Below are positions 18,026 through 27,378 of a stretch of DNA of 64,000 nucleotides, one piece after another. How positions within the stretch are numbered: position 1 is the stretch's first letter; every line of letters begins with the position of its first letter. Under the pieces are notes generated by a model, which did not search any database, was not told the origin of the DNA, and saw only the letters and a program-made list of their open reading frames with translations. The stretch comes from Streptomyces sp. NBC_01351 (GTDB lineage Bacteria; Actinomycetota; Actinomycetes; Streptomycetales; Streptomycetaceae): assembly GCF_036237315.1 (NCBI RefSeq), contig NZ_CP108356.1, positions 3,406,501-3,470,500 on the forward strand, read 5' to 3'. A program made the position numbers and the translations under genes.

Positions 18026-20668
18026 TCACTTGCTGAAGTACCCGGTGATGTCCGCGATCAGGTGGACGCCGCCCGAGTGGTTGTAGAAGCTGACCTTCCC
18101 GTCCTTGACCGGGACGATCACCAGGTTCGGGATCGTCTGGCCGCCCGTGAAGTTCAGGTTCGACACGCCGGGACGGGTCTCGTTCGCGTCGCCCGGGTAG
18201 ACCGAGACGAAGCTGCCCTGCGTCGGCTCGGTCGCCGTCACGTTCAGCACGACCGAGGTGACCCCGGTGGCCGGGATCCCGTCGATGCCCGCGAGCGGGA
18301 GGGTGACGGCGGTGCCGCCGTTCACCTTGCCCTCCGGGGCGCCGAGGCCCGCACGGGTGTCCATGAGGCGCTTCGGCCCGATGTTGGTGTGCGTCGAGCC
18401 CGCGGTGCTGTCCGAGAAGTAGCCGGTGATGTCCGCGATCAGGTCGACGGCGCCCAGGTGGTTGTAGAAGCTGACCTTCCCGTCCTTGACCGGAACGATC
18501 ACCAGGTTCGGGATCGTCTGGCCCGCCGTGAAGTTCAGGTTCGACGCACCGGGACGGGTCTCGTTCGTACCGCCCGGGTAGACCGAGACGAAGCTGCCCT
18601 GCGTCGGGTTGGTCGCCGTCACGTTCAGGACGACCGCCTTGGCGCCCGCGATCGGGACGTCGAGGCTGACCGCGCTGCCGCCGGCCACCTTCTGCTGCGC
18701 GACGCCCAGGCCCTCACGGGTGTCCATCAGGCGCGTCGGGCCGTGGCTGGTCTGCGTGGCGCCCTCGCCGCTCGCCGTGAAGTAGCCGGTGATGTCGGCG
18801 ATCAGGTCGACGGTGCCCGCGTGGTTGTAGAAGGAGACCTTCCCGTCGACGACCGGGACGACCACGAGGTTCGGGATCGTCTGGCCGGCGGTGAAGTTCA
18901 GGTTCGACGCCTCGGCGCGGGTGGTCCCGTTCGGGTAGACCGAGACGAAGCTCGCCTGCGTCGGGTTGGTCGCCGTCACGTTCAGCACGACCGCGGTCAC
19001 GTTGTTCATGCCCGCGCTGGTGACCGGGAGGGTCACGGAGGTGCCGCCGGCGACCTTCTGCAGCGGGACGCCCAGGCCCTCACGCGTGTCCATCAGGCGC
19101 TTGGGTGTGACCGGGACGAACTTGATGTCCTTGACCGCCGCCACGACGGTGACCGGCAGGCTGGTGGACACCTTGCCGTTCGTCGTGGTCGCCCGGATCT
19201 GGAGCTGGTGGCTGCCGACGGCCAGCGTCGTCGAGGCCTGGGTCGCGGTGCCCGCGGTGGTGGCGACCACCTGCTCGTCGACCAGCAGCTCGAACTTGGT
19301 CACCAGGGCCGCCGCCGTGCTGGTCGACCAGGTCAGCGACACCGGTCCGGGGGTCTCCACGGAAGTGCCCGGCTGCGGGGTCGCGCCGTTCACATTGGTG
19401 ATCTTCAGCTTCGCGGCCGGGCCGGACTTCCGGATCGTGTCCAGCTGCGGATACAGCTGGTTGCCCGGGCACTGGGTGTTGAAGCCGTCCCGGTGACCCG
19501 AGAGCGTCTTGAAGTCGTACGACTGACCCTTGACGTACTTGGCGCCGAAGTAGTTGGTCAGGTTGTCGGCCGGCGCGACCAGCTTCGTCGTGCCGTTGAT
19601 GTCCCCGTCGTACTGGCCCAGCTTGTACGAGGCCACCTTCGCGACGGCGTCGAGCGCGGCGGCCGAGGCGCCCGCGTGCGTGTAGTCGCCGAGGACGGCG
19701 ATGCCGCTCGACTCGCCGTTCCAGCCGAAGGTGTGCGCGCCGTTCACGGGCTGGTCGACGCCGCCCTTGCGGCCCTCGAAGACCGCGCCGCACTTGTCGA
19801 CGACGAAGTTGTAGCCGAGGTCACGCCACTTGTTGACCTCCACGTGGTACTTGAGCAGGCTGCGGACCATGGCCGCGGACTCACTGCACTCGTACGGGTC
19901 GGCGACCGCGGTGTGGTGGACGAAGGTGGCCTTGACCTTGCCCGCGGGGAGGTAGATCGGGCCCTCGACGACGATGGACTCGTCCGCGCCCCAGTCCTTG
20001 CGCAGCACCACGTCCGGCTTCGGCGCGGTGGAGTCGGGTCCGGGGACCGACGGCGGGACGCTGGGCGGATCGGTGGGCACCGGGTCCACCGCCGGAAGGG
20101 CGAAGGCGACCGGGGCGGCCCCGAGGTCGCCCTTCTTCTTGGGCTTCGCGGCACCCGGGTCGACCAGGTTCAGCTCCAGGCCCTCGGGGAGCTCGGCCGC
20201 GCCGCCGCCCACCCGGACCTCGGCGCCGTCGGAGGGGCCGACCCACACGGGCTCGGTGGCGCCCTTCAGACCGGGACGCTTGCCGTCCATGGTGGCCTTG
20301 ACGGCCTCAAGGGTGATCCACTTCGACCACTTGCCGGACTCCGCGTCGCGGGTACGGGCTTCGATGGCCCCCTGGACCGTGGCGTCGGGGTCCTTCCAGG
20401 AGACGCCGAGGAGCCCGAAGGGCTTCGTGTCCTGCTGGGAGAGCACGGCCTTGCCGGTCCCCTTCGGCTTGAGCGCCAGCTTCTGGAGCTTGCCCTCGAC
20501 CGGGGCCTTCGTCTTGCCGGTGGCCTCGTAGCGGGCCCCTGCGGCCTCGTCCGGGGAGTCGGTTCCGAAGCCGTTGGCCGCTCCCTGGAACCCGAGTACC
20601 GCTACGACACCGAGCGCGGCGGCGAGAGCCGTCCCACGCACTCGTCCTAGTTTCAACTTGTTCCCCAA
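18026..20668 (-). CDS. Secreted N-acetylmuramoyl-L-alanine amidase (PGRP type) with three C-terminal repeats
   Basis: An 880-residue exported cell-wall hydrolase or peptidoglycan-recognition protein. A signal peptide covers residues ~8-33. Residues ~215-410 are the amidase domain, with HH at 251-252, H392 and C400 (TQCPG) as likely zinc ligands. An Ig-like stretch follows (~425-515). Three repeats of about 120 residues occupy 522-880, each starting RLMDTR and ending DLIADITGYF or similar; such repeats occur in actinobacterial surface proteins. The start is uncertain: TTG at 20668, or TTG at 20656, which has a better placed GGGG. It probably acts on the cell's own wall. Confidence 0.85.
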   Translation of the reverse strand: MGNKLKLGRVRGTALAAALGVVAVLGFQGAANGFGTDSPDEAAGARYEATGKTKAPVEGKLQKLALKPKGTGKAVLSQQDTKPFGLLGVSWKDPDATVQGAIEARTRDAESGKWSKWITLEAVKATMDGKRPGLKGATEPVWVGPSDGAEVRVGGGAAELPEGLELNLVDPGAAKPKKKGDLGAAPVAFALPAVDPVPTDPPSVPPSVPGPDSTAPKPDVVLRKDWGADESIVVEGPIYLPAGKVKATFVHHTAVADPYECSESAAMVRSLLKYHVEVNKWRDLGYNFVVDKCGAVFEGRKGGVDQPVNGAHTFGWNGESSGIAVLGDYTHAGASAAALDAVAKVASYKLGQYDGDINGTTKLVAPADNLTNYFGAKYVKGQSYDFKTLSGHRDGFNTQCPGNQLYPQLDTIRKSGPAAKLKITNVNGATPQPGTSVETPGPVSLTWSTSTAAALVTKFELLVDEQVVATTAGTATQASTTLAVGSHQLQIRATTTNGKVSTSLPVTVVAAVKDIKFVPVTPKRLMDTREGLGVPLQKVAGGTSVTLPVTSAGMNNVTAVVLNVTATNPTQASFVSVYPNGTTRAEASNLNFTAGQTIPNLVVVPVVDGKVSFYNHAGTVDLIADITGYFTASGEGATQTSHGPTRLMDTREGLGVAQQKVAGGSAVSLDVPIAGAKAVVLNVTATNPTQGSFVSVYPGGTNETRPGASNLNFTAGQTIPNLVIVPVKDGKVSFYNHLGAVDLIADITGYFSDSTAGSTHTNIGPKRLMDTRAGLGAPEGKVNGGTAVTLPLAGIDGIPATGVTSVVLNVTATEPTQGSFVSVYPGDANETRPGVSNLNFTGGQTIPNLVIVPVKDGKVSFYNHSGGVHLIADITGYFSK
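18029..19105 (-). repeat. Three in-frame repeats of about 120 codons in the amidase gene
   Basis: Units lie at about 18740-19105, 18377-18739 and 18029-18376. They are very similar at DNA level: the segments at 18091-18141 and 18477-18527 are almost identical over ~50 nt. This points to recent duplication or gene conversion and to possible copy-number change. Confidence 0.85.
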
Positions 20669-20755
20669 CCCCTGTTTAGAGCTCAGCAGGTGACACCTTC
20701 GAACGGCCGGATGCTACTGGCACCGAGTTTCGGCCGGTCCACCGGGGTCGGGTGA

Positions 20756-22588
20756 TCAACCGCGGCGCCAGATCACGTACTTCTGGTTCTCCTGGCCCTC
20801 GCCCTCCCGGTCGACGTGCCAGCCGGCCGGGGCGTTCTTCCAGCTGGCGGCCGCGGGGGCCTTCGGGTCGGCCACGCCGATCACGGCGACGTTCGCCTTG
20901 GCGGGCGGAGTCTCGTTCACGTTAAGGTTGCGGGTCCAGACCCGGCCTTCGAGCAACTGGTAGCTCATCGCCGCCCGGGTCGTCCAGCTGAAGGCCTCGT
21001 CCATCACCAGCCGGTCGTCGGGCCGCAGGCCCGCCCGCTCGATGAATCCGGTGGTGTCGCTGTGGCTCCACTCCATGTTGGGCAGGGTGACCTTGTCGGT
21101 GATGGAGACGGTCGCCCAGCCGGCGAACACCGCCGCCGCCACCCCGACGGCGCCGGTGGCGAGCGCGATGCGGCGACTGCCGCCGAGCAGGCGCAGCCCC
21201 AGCAGCACGGCGAACACGACCAGGGCGACCGCGGTGGTGCGCGCCCCGTGGAAGTGGGTCCAGTCCTCCGACCACAGGCTGGAGAGGAAGGTCGCGTCGG
21301 GCAGCCCCCACAGGATGAACACGGACTTGGAGAGCTCACCGCCCGCCATGTGGAGCAGCGCCGCCGTGAGCGCCAGCGTCACGCCCGCGGAGGCGGCGCC
21401 GAGTGCGGCGATCTTCTTCCAGCCGCGGATGTGGAACAGCACCGCCATCGCGACCAGTACGAACACCACCGCCAGCGGGGACAGGTAGCGGGCGTAGACG
21501 ATGGTGTCGACCCGGTGGTCGTCGGGCAGGCCGGCGGCCGCCGCCAGGGTGATGCCGCCGAGCAGCGCGACCATCAGGAAGGCCACCACGCGGTTCGCCC
21601 GGGTGAAGCGCGAGCTGAACACGGCGTACACGCAGACCACCAGGGTCAGCGCGCCGAGACCCCAGGTGCTGGTCATGAAGTACCAGACGTGCCCGATCAT
21701 CCGCATGAGGGTGCGGCGGATCAGGCGGGTGTCCTGCAGCGTCTCGAAGACGACGTTGCCGACATAGCTCGCCTGGGCGCCGTCGATCCGCGAGATCAGC
21801 CAGGTGGTCATCAGCTGCTTGACGACGAACATGACGGCCAGCACGGCCAGCCCCAGCGCGGTGGCGATCCGGGGGGCCCACTTCAGGACCAGCGCCACCA
21901 CCAGCACCAGACCGGTCAGCGCGATGATCACGCCGCCCCGGTCATGGGTCAGCAGGCAGTACCCGGCGGAGAAGGCCCCCAGCAGGCCGAACGCGATCCG
22001 GCGCCGTCGGCTGCCGCCCTCGGAGAACAGGCCGTGCAGGCCGATCAGCCAGGCCAGCACCAGGGCCGGCAGGGGGGTGTCGGCCATCCCGAACTGGGAG
22101 TAGAAGACCACCGGCGGGAGCAGCACCGCCGCGCAGGCGGCGGCGAACGACACCGGCTTGGAGACGTTCAGCCGGCGCATCGCCCAGTACCCCAGCGGCA
22201 GCACCAGGCAGCTGAGCAGGGCGTTGATGCCCAGCATCAGGTGGTAGGCGAACACCGGCTCCTGGGTGATCCACAGAGCGGGCGAGATGAGCAGCGAATA
22301 GCCCGGCGGGATCACCACGTCCTGGGGGATCTCGGTGGTCGGCAGGCCGGCCAGGATCCGGGCCATCACGAGGTACATCGGCTCGTCCGGGCTGACCATC
22401 GGGTAGTCCAGCTCGGTGACGAGAGACAGCCGGAACAGCACGTTGAGCACGTATCCGACGACGAGAGAGACCGGCACCACCCACCGGGCGTGCCACCACC
22501 CCGCCCTGGTACCGGCGTCCGCCGAGGAGTCCCCGGCGGTCCGTTCGGTCTCCGGCTCGGCCGGGGACAGGGGGGCCAGTGGCGTCAT
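20756..22588 (-). CDS. GT-C type integral membrane glycosyltransferase
   Basis: The 610-residue protein has about ten or more hydrophobic segments and an acidic pair D68-E69 (MVSPDEPMY) in the first outer loop, the usual catalytic site of GT-C enzymes. These use polyprenyl-phosphate sugars on the outer face of the membrane. The C-terminal ~140 residues are soluble and probably extracellular. It is next to two GT2 enzymes on the same strand, one of which resembles a polyprenyl-phosphate sugar synthase that could supply its donor. The acceptor cannot be told. Start is the ATG at 22588. Confidence 0.75.
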   Translation of the reverse strand: MTPLAPLSPAEPETERTAGDSSADAGTRAGWWHARWVVPVSLVVGYVLNVLFRLSLVTELDYPMVSPDEPMYLVMARILAGLPTTEIPQDVVIPPGYSLLISPALWITQEPVFAYHLMLGINALLSCLVLPLGYWAMRRLNVSKPVSFAAACAAVLLPPVVFYSQFGMADTPLPALVLAWLIGLHGLFSEGGSRRRRIAFGLLGAFSAGYCLLTHDRGGVIIALTGLVLVVALVLKWAPRIATALGLAVLAVMFVVKQLMTTWLISRIDGAQASYVGNVVFETLQDTRLIRRTLMRMIGHVWYFMTSTWGLGALTLVVCVYAVFSSRFTRANRVVAFLMVALLGGITLAAAAGLPDDHRVDTIVYARYLSPLAVVFVLVAMAVLFHIRGWKKIAALGAASAGVTLALTAALLHMAGGELSKSVFILWGLPDATFLSSLWSEDWTHFHGARTTAVALVVFAVLLGLRLLGGSRRIALATGAVGVAAAVFAGWATVSITDKVTLPNMEWSHSDTTGFIERAGLRPDDRLVMDEAFSWTTRAAMSYQLLEGRVWTRNLNVNETPPAKANVAVIGVADPKAPAAASWKNAPAGWHVDREGEGQENQKYVIWRRG

Positions 22589-22680
22589 GACAGGTCACAC
22601 TTCCGTGAGATGTCCGTTGCGGACGGGTTCGGTCGTGCGGCGCGGCGCGGCGCCCCGCAGGGGTTCGGCAAGCCGTGCGC

Positions 22681-23565
22681 TCAGCGCGTGGCGTGGCGCA
22701 GCATGGCAGTGGCCCCGAGCCGGCCGGCGTACTTGACGGCGGCGGGCAGCAGGGTGAGTGCGTGCAGCCGGGAGGAGAGGTGGAGCCGGGAGATCTTGGC
22801 GGCCTGCCGCCAGCCGAGCCGGTCGAGGCGGTCGGCGGTCTCGCGGAAGAAGCGCTTGGCCTCCTCGAAGCGGTGACCGGTGTACGCCGTGGCCGAGGAC
22901 TCGCTGTCGGCGTGCCGGCGGTAGCTGAAGCAGACCTCCGGCGTGACGGCCAGGGTCTCCCCCGCCACCAGCAGGTCCATCACCAGGGCGAGGTCCTGGA
23001 TCACGGTCAGGTCGACGCGGAAGCCGAAGCGCTTGACCGCTTCGGTGCGCCAGCAGATCGAGGGGAAGTACAGCCAGTTGCCGCGCAGCAGGCCGGCGGC
23101 CAGCTCCTCGCCGCCGAGCAGGGCCGGGCCGTGGTCCTTGGGCGAGTACAGCTTGCGCTTGGTCCGGTCGACGAGCGTGTCGTACGGCAGGCCGTCGGAG
23201 CCGATCACCCGGACGCCCGGCTGGATCATCGCCGCGCGCGGTTCGCGGACGGCCGCCGCCCGCACCACCCGGAGGTAGTTCGGGTGCATGAGGTCGTCAC
23301 AGCCCATGAGCACCAGGTACTCGTACTCGGCCAGCTCGACGCAGCGGTTGAAGTTGCCGGTGACGCCGAGGTTGCGCTCGTTGCGGTAGTAGCGGACCCG
23401 GGGGTCCGCCAGCGCCTCGAACCACTCGGGGACTCCCGGCTCGTGGCCGTCGTCGACCACGGTGAGCCGCCAGTCGTCGCCGTCCTGGGCGAGCACGCTG
23501 CGGACGGCGTCCTGCATCAGCGCGACGTCGCCGTAGTACGGCAGAAGGATCTCGAAACGCGACAT
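22681..23565 (-). CDS. GT2-family glycosyltransferase
   Basis: A 294-residue GT-A fold enzyme. VVDDG (D38-D39) and MGCDD (88-92) are the nucleotide-sugar and metal-binding motifs. There is no clear membrane segment, so it probably works at the inner face of the membrane on a nucleotide sugar. The donor and acceptor are unknown. It lies 10 nt from the next gene upstream (23576-24382) and is likely in the same operon. Rhamnosyltransferase is one option, given rmlD and rmlA nearby. Confidence 0.8.
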   Translation of the reverse strand: MSRFEILLPYYGDVALMQDAVRSVLAQDGDDWRLTVVDDGHEPGVPEWFEALADPRVRYYRNERNLGVTGNFNRCVELAEYEYLVLMGCDDLMHPNYLRVVRAAAVREPRAAMIQPGVRVIGSDGLPYDTLVDRTKRKLYSPKDHGPALLGGEELAAGLLRGNWLYFPSICWRTEAVKRFGFRVDLTVIQDLALVMDLLVAGETLAVTPEVCFSYRRHADSESSATAYTGHRFEEAKRFFRETADRLDRLGWRQAAKISRLHLSSRLHALTLLPAAVKYAGRLGATAMLRHATR

Positions 23566-23575
23566 CGTCAGCCGC

Positions 23576-24382
23576 CTAGGCCTTGGTCAGCTCACGACCG
23601 AGGAGCTCGGCGTTGCGCCTCTCGTACGCGGTGTACGACGGGGACCCGGGCGTGAACGCCTTGAGCTCCTCGGGCATCCGGCGGATCATCGCGAGCAGCA
23701 GCACCAGGCCGGCCCGGGTGAGGTAGACCATCGCCCGGAACGGCGAGGCGCTCGGGCGGCCGGTGGTGCGTTCCCGCATCGCCACCGGGATCTGGCGGAC
23801 GGTGAAGCCGGAGCGGGCCGCGCCCACCATCGACTCGATGGTGTCGCCGAGGTACTCCACCGGGTACCAGCGGGCGAAGAACTCTATGAGCGGCCGGTTG
23901 CAGGCACGGAAGCCCGAGGTGGTGTCGGTGAGCTTGGTCCGGGTGATGCGCGACAGCACCACGGACAGCAGCGACATCGCCCACTTGCGGGGGCCGCGCA
24001 CCTGGTAGTCGCCGTCCCCGGCGAACCGGGCGCCGATCACCAGGTCGGCGTCGCCGACGGCGAGCCGCTCCAGCAGCGCCGGCACGTACGCCGGGTCGTG
24101 CTGGCCGTCGGCGTCGACCTGGATCGCCACGTCGTAGCCGTGCTGCTGCGCATAGCGGTAGCCGAGCCGCATCGCGCCGCCGACGCCGAGGTTGAAGGGC
24201 AGCTGGGCGACGGCCGAGCCGGCCGCCCGGGCCACCTCGGCGGTGTTGTCCGCCGAGCCGTCGTCGACCACGAGGGTGTCGACGTAGGGCAGCTGCTCCT
24301 GGATCTCGCGCAGGACGGAGGGCAGGCCCTCCTCCTCGTTCCAGGCGGGAAGAATGATCAGAACGCGACGACCGTCGTTCAC
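23576..24382 (-). CDS. GT2 glycosyltransferase resembling dolichol-phosphate mannosyltransferase
   Basis: The 268-residue enzyme has the DPM-synthase signatures PAWNEEEG (12-19), VVDDGSADNT (38-47) and DADGQHDP (90-97). Such enzymes load a sugar onto polyprenyl phosphate. A short hydrophobic stretch near the C-terminus (LTRAGLVLLLAMI) may touch the membrane. The GTG at 24382 overlaps the stop of the DUF2304 gene by 4 nt (GTGA), which decides the start; DUF2304 proteins often accompany this family. Confidence 0.82.
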   Translation of the reverse strand: MNDGRRVLIILPAWNEEEGLPSVLREIQEQLPYVDTLVVDDGSADNTAEVARAAGSAVAQLPFNLGVGGAMRLGYRYAQQHGYDVAIQVDADGQHDPAYVPALLERLAVGDADLVIGARFAGDGDYQVRGPRKWAMSLLSVVLSRITRTKLTDTTSGFRACNRPLIEFFARWYPVEYLGDTIESMVGAARSGFTVRQIPVAMRERTTGRPSASPFRAMVYLTRAGLVLLLAMIRRMPEELKAFTPGSPSYTAYERRNAELLGRELTKA

Positions 24383-24837
24383 GGGTTCACCTGTGCCTCG
24401 GTGGCGCCGGAGCCGGAGTCCTCCGTGCGCGGCGACGTGTTGGGGTAACCGCCCTGCTGGACGAGGTGCGCGCGGATCAGCGCCACGTCCTCCGCGAGGG
24501 TGCGGGTCTCCGCCTCCAGCCGGCTGGTCTCCCAGCTCAGGTGCAGGCTGACCAGCAGGACCAGCACGAAGCCGACGAACAGCACCAGGCTCACGCCCGA
24601 GGCGATGCCGAGGCCCCTGGCGACCGGGTCCAGCAGAGCGGGCACGAACCCGAGCGGTGCGACCACGAGCCCGATGGCGAGCCATATCGCGGCGTACTTC
24701 TCCCGCAGTTGCTGACGGCGCAGCAGTTCGAGGATGTACCCCAGCACCAGGAGACCCGTGATGGAGGTCAAGACGGAGAGTTGCACTGCGAGCGGCGCCT
24801 TTCGCGCGAAGGGGCCAACGTTTTGTTGGACAAGCAT
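24379..24837 (-). CDS. DUF2304-like small membrane protein
   Basis: The 152-residue protein has three hydrophobic segments (about 20-37, 49-70 and 80-100) followed by a hydrophilic, coiled-coil-prone tail. This pattern and the RREKYAAIW-like region fit DUF2304. Members sit beside polyprenyl-phosphate glycosyltransferases and may act as their membrane partner, perhaps in flipping or anchoring. It overlaps the downstream GT2 gene by 4 nt. The ATG at 24837 has AGGTG upstream; a GTG further in is also possible. Confidence 0.72.
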   Translation of the reverse strand: MLVQQNVGPFARKAPLAVQLSVLTSITGLLVLGYILELLRRQQLREKYAAIWLAIGLVVAPLGFVPALLDPVARGLGIASGVSLVLFVGFVLVLLVSLHLSWETSRLEAETRTLAEDVALIRAHLVQQGGYPNTSPRTEDSGSGATEAQVNP

Positions 24838-24927
24838 ATGGCACCTGATGACGCCACCGGGGCCCCCGAGAATGCGGTCCCGGCACGACCGGATGACGTT
24901 CGGGTGAAGGTGACCTGCTGCTCCCGC

Positions 24928-25839
24928 TCAGCCCTGCGAAGGAGATCGCAGCAGGTCAGCGAAGGCCGGTCGGACGATCGCCGCGGCGAGCTGCTCCCGC
25001 CAGTCCGCCAGCGGCTCCAGTCCGGCCTCCGCCCAGCGGTCGTGACCAAGGACACTGAACGCCGGACGGACCGCGGGGCGGACGAACGCCGCCGAGCTGG
25101 TGGGCCGGATCCGCTCGGGATCGAGGCCGCTCAGCCGGTACGCCTCCCGCGCCAGCCCCATCCAGGTGGTCTGGCCGCTCGCGGTGCCGTGGTAGACCCC
25201 GCCGGGGGCGCGGCCCTCCAGGGCGGCCAGGCCGAGCTCGACCAGGCGGCCGGCCAGTACGTAGGACCAGGTGGGCTGCCCGTGCTGGTCGTCGACCACG
25301 TCGAGGGTGTCCCGCTGGGCGGCCAGCTTCAGCATCGTGGCGACGAAGTTCGGGCCGTGCTCGCCGTACATCCACGCGGTGCGGACCACGTAGCCGTCCT
25401 TCGGCAGCAGCTCCGCGACGGCGTGCTCGCCGATCAGCTTGCTGCGCCCGTAGGCGTTGACCGGGCCGGTCGCGGCGTCCTCGTCGTACGGGTGATCGGC
25501 GTCGCCGGGCAGCACGTAGTCGGTGGAGACGTGCAGCAGGCGCGCTCCGGCGTCGCCGCAGGCCTCGGCGAGGATGCGTACGCCGGTGCCGTTGACGGCG
25601 GTGGCGGCCGCCTCGGCGGTCTCGGCGCCGTCCACATCGGTCCAGGCGGCGCAGTTCACCACGACGGCGATGCCCTCGACGGCGGCGCGGACGGCAGCGG
25701 GGTCGGTGACGTCGAGATCGGGATGTCCGAGGCCGATGGCCTCGATGCCCGCATCGCCGAGCACGGTCAGGACGTCCCTGCCGAGCATTCCAGCGGCTCC
25801 GGTGACGAGCCAGCGCCCCGCGCCGGGGTCGGCCCTCAT
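24928..25839 (-). CDS. rmlD: dTDP-4-dehydrorhamnose reductase
   Basis: The 303-residue SDR enzyme catalyses the last step of dTDP-L-rhamnose synthesis. The Rossmann glycine motif is G14-x2-G17-x2-G20, and the catalytic Tyr/Lys pair is Y130/K134 (YGRSK). VNCAAWTDVD and HVSTDYVL are typical of RmlD. The ATG at 25839 overlaps the stop of the truncated rmlB remnant (ATGA). rmlA lies divergently about 240 nt away; intact rmlB and rmlC are not in the window. Confidence 0.9.
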   Translation of the reverse strand: MRADPGAGRWLVTGAAGMLGRDVLTVLGDAGIEAIGLGHPDLDVTDPAAVRAAVEGIAVVVNCAAWTDVDGAETAEAAATAVNGTGVRILAEACGDAGARLLHVSTDYVLPGDADHPYDEDAATGPVNAYGRSKLIGEHAVAELLPKDGYVVRTAWMYGEHGPNFVATMLKLAAQRDTLDVVDDQHGQPTWSYVLAGRLVELGLAALEGRAPGGVYHGTASGQTTWMGLAREAYRLSGLDPERIRPTSSAAFVRPAVRPAFSVLGHDRWAEAGLEPLADWREQLAAAIVRPAFADLLRSPSQG

Positions 25840-25985
25840 CCCCGCACAGCCGGATCGGCCTTGACGTGGACCGTGGCGAGGGTGTGACCGGGGTGGCCGG
25901 CAACCGTCGCGAAATCCGTGCCGAGCCGGTTGCGGACGAATCCTGATCCGATGACGCCGGCGCCGCCGGTCACGAGGATGCGCAT
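25836..25985 (-). pseudogene. Remnant of dTDP-glucose 4,6-dehydratase (rmlB)
   Basis: A 49-codon ORF begins MRILVTGGAGVIGSGFVRNR, the NAD-binding N-terminus of RmlB-type enzymes, then departs from the family and stops after residue 49. A full enzyme is about 320 residues, so most of the gene has been deleted. The remnant still has the original start and overlaps rmlD by 4 nt, so it may now act only as a leader ORF that couples rmlD translation. It cannot be an active dehydratase. Confidence 0.75.
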
Positions 25986-26075
25986 AATACGAGGAGTCTA
26001 GAGGAGACTGGCGGACCCCGGAATGGCGTGTCACGAGCCAGGCTCCCCCGCACCCCTCTCCCTTAGGTCATCCCC

Positions 26076-26954
26076 ATGCGCGGAATCCTCCTGGCCGGCG
26101 GCACCGGATCGCGGCTCTGGCCGCTCACCCGGGCGGTCTCGAAGCAGCTGCTGCCCGTCTTCGACAAGCCGATGATCTACTACCCGCTCTCCACCCTGGT
26201 CATGGCCGGGATCAGCGAGATCCTGATCATCACCACCCCGGACGACCGCGAGCAGTTCGAGCGGCTCCTCGGCGACGGCTCGCAGTTCGGCCTGCGTCTG
26301 GAGTACGCCGTCCAGGAGCGTCCGGAAGGCATCGCCCAGGCGTTCGTCCTCGGTGCCGACTTCATCGGCGACGAGTCCGTCGCGCTGATCCTCGGCGACA
26401 ACATCTTCCACGGCAGCGGCCTCGGCACCCGCCTCGCGCGGCACACCGGCGCCAAGGGCGGCCGGGTGTTCGCGTACCCGGTGGCGGACCCGACCGCGTA
26501 CGGCGTCGTCGAGTTCGACGGGCAGGGCCAGGCCATCTCCATCGAGGAGAAGCCGGTCAGGCCCAGGTCCCGCTACGCGGTGCCGGGCCTGTACTTCTAC
26601 GACAACCGCGTCGTCGAGATCGCCCGGGGCCTTACGCCCAGCGCCCGCGGCGAGCTGGAGATCACCGCCGTCAACGACGCCTACCTCCAGGCCGGCGAGC
26701 TGAACGTGACCATCCTCGACCGGGGTACCGCCTGGCTCGACACCGGCACCTTCGTCTCGATGGTGCAGGCCTCCGAGTTCGTCCGCGTGATCGAGGAGCG
26801 CCAGGGTCTCAAGATCGGCTGCGTCGAGGAGGCGGCCTGGCGGGCCGGCCTGATCGACTCCGCGCAGCTGCGCGCGCTGGCCGAGCCGCTGACGAAGAGC
26901 GGCTACGGCGACTACCTCCTGCAGCTGCTCGACGAGTCGCTCCCCGCGAGCTGA
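26076..26954 (+). CDS. rmlA: Glucose-1-phosphate thymidylyltransferase
   Basis: The 292-residue enzyme makes dTDP-glucose from glucose-1-phosphate and dTTP, the entry step to dTDP-rhamnose. The nucleotide-binding loop [13 protein letters not shown] (6-18) with K23, then [10 protein letters not shown] and the EEKP motif, identify it. Length is typical. It is transcribed away from rmlD and the rmlB remnant, with a ~90-nt divergent promoter gap. A hairpin at 26973 ends it. Confidence 0.95.
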   Translation: MRGILLAGGTGSRLWPLTRAVSKQLLPVFDKPMIYYPLSTLVMAGISEILIITTPDDREQFERLLGDGSQFGLRLEYAVQERPEGIAQAFVLGADFIGDESVALILGDNIFHGSGLGTRLARHTGAKGGRVFAYPVADPTAYGVVEFDGQGQAISIEEKPVRPRSRYAVPGLYFYDNRVVEIARGLTPSARGELEITAVNDAYLQAGELNVTILDRGTAWLDTGTFVSMVQASEFVRVIEERQGLKIGCVEEAAWRAGLIDSAQLRALAEPLTKSGYGDYLLQLLDESLPAS

Positions 26955-26972
26955 CCGGCCGCCGTGCGAGTG

Positions 26973-27006
26973 GAGGGCCGCATCCCGTGCGCACGGGGCG
27001 GCCCTC
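26973..27006. terminator. Bidirectional terminator between rmlA and the lipoprotein gene
   Basis: GAGGGCCGC and CCCGTGC pair with GCACGGG and GCGGCCCTC, a 16-bp stem with a 2-nt bulge, followed on the plus strand by TTCTTCT. It lies between convergent genes. Confidence 0.8.
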
Positions 27007-27012
27007 TTCTCG

Positions 27013-27378
27013 TCAGTGGACGACGGAGAAGCTCCGCCACGGGAGGCTGCCGGGGGCCGTCACGTTCGACATGTTGGTCGCGACGTAGATCCCCTCGGCC
27101 CGGTCCGTCTTCTGGCAGTTCGGCGTCCGGTACATGACCACGTCGACCAGGCTGCCGTTCTCCACGTGGGCCGCGCCGCGCGGGAGCAGGATCTTGTGGC
27201 AGCCCTGCACGGGGGTGTTCGAGTACGTGACCTCGACCGGGGAGTCGTGGGCGCGGAAGGTGAGCGTGCCCACGGTGGTCTTGCCCGCCGAGCAGGCCGT
27301 GGCCGTGGCCGTGAGCAGCAGCGCCGTCCCGGTGATGACGCCGATGCGCCGGAGCCTGCCGCCTCCGTGTTCAAACAT
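27013..27378 (-). CDS. Small secreted lipoprotein of unknown function
   Basis: The 121-residue protein has a short basic N-terminus, a hydrophobic stretch and a lipobox ending at C29 (TATAC), so it is likely diacylglyceryl-anchored outside the cell. The mature ~90 residues are beta-rich with two further cysteines (GCHK and NCQK) that may form a disulfide. I do not recognise the family. The ATG at 27378 has GAGGA about 8 nt upstream. It lies downstream of tuf but beyond a strong terminator. Confidence 0.7.
   Translation of the reverse strand: MFEHGGGRLRRIGVITGTALLLTATATACSAGKTTVGTLTFRAHDSPVEVTYSNTPVQGCHKILLPRGAAHVENGSLVDVVMYRTPNCQKTDRAEGIYVATNMSNVTAPGSLPWRSFSVVH

Noticed and set aside
18062-20650. 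862-codon plus-strand reading frame opposite the amidase gene
   Set aside because: Arg/Gly/Ala/Val-rich composition typical of antisense shadow; the minus-strand frame has a clear domain structure.
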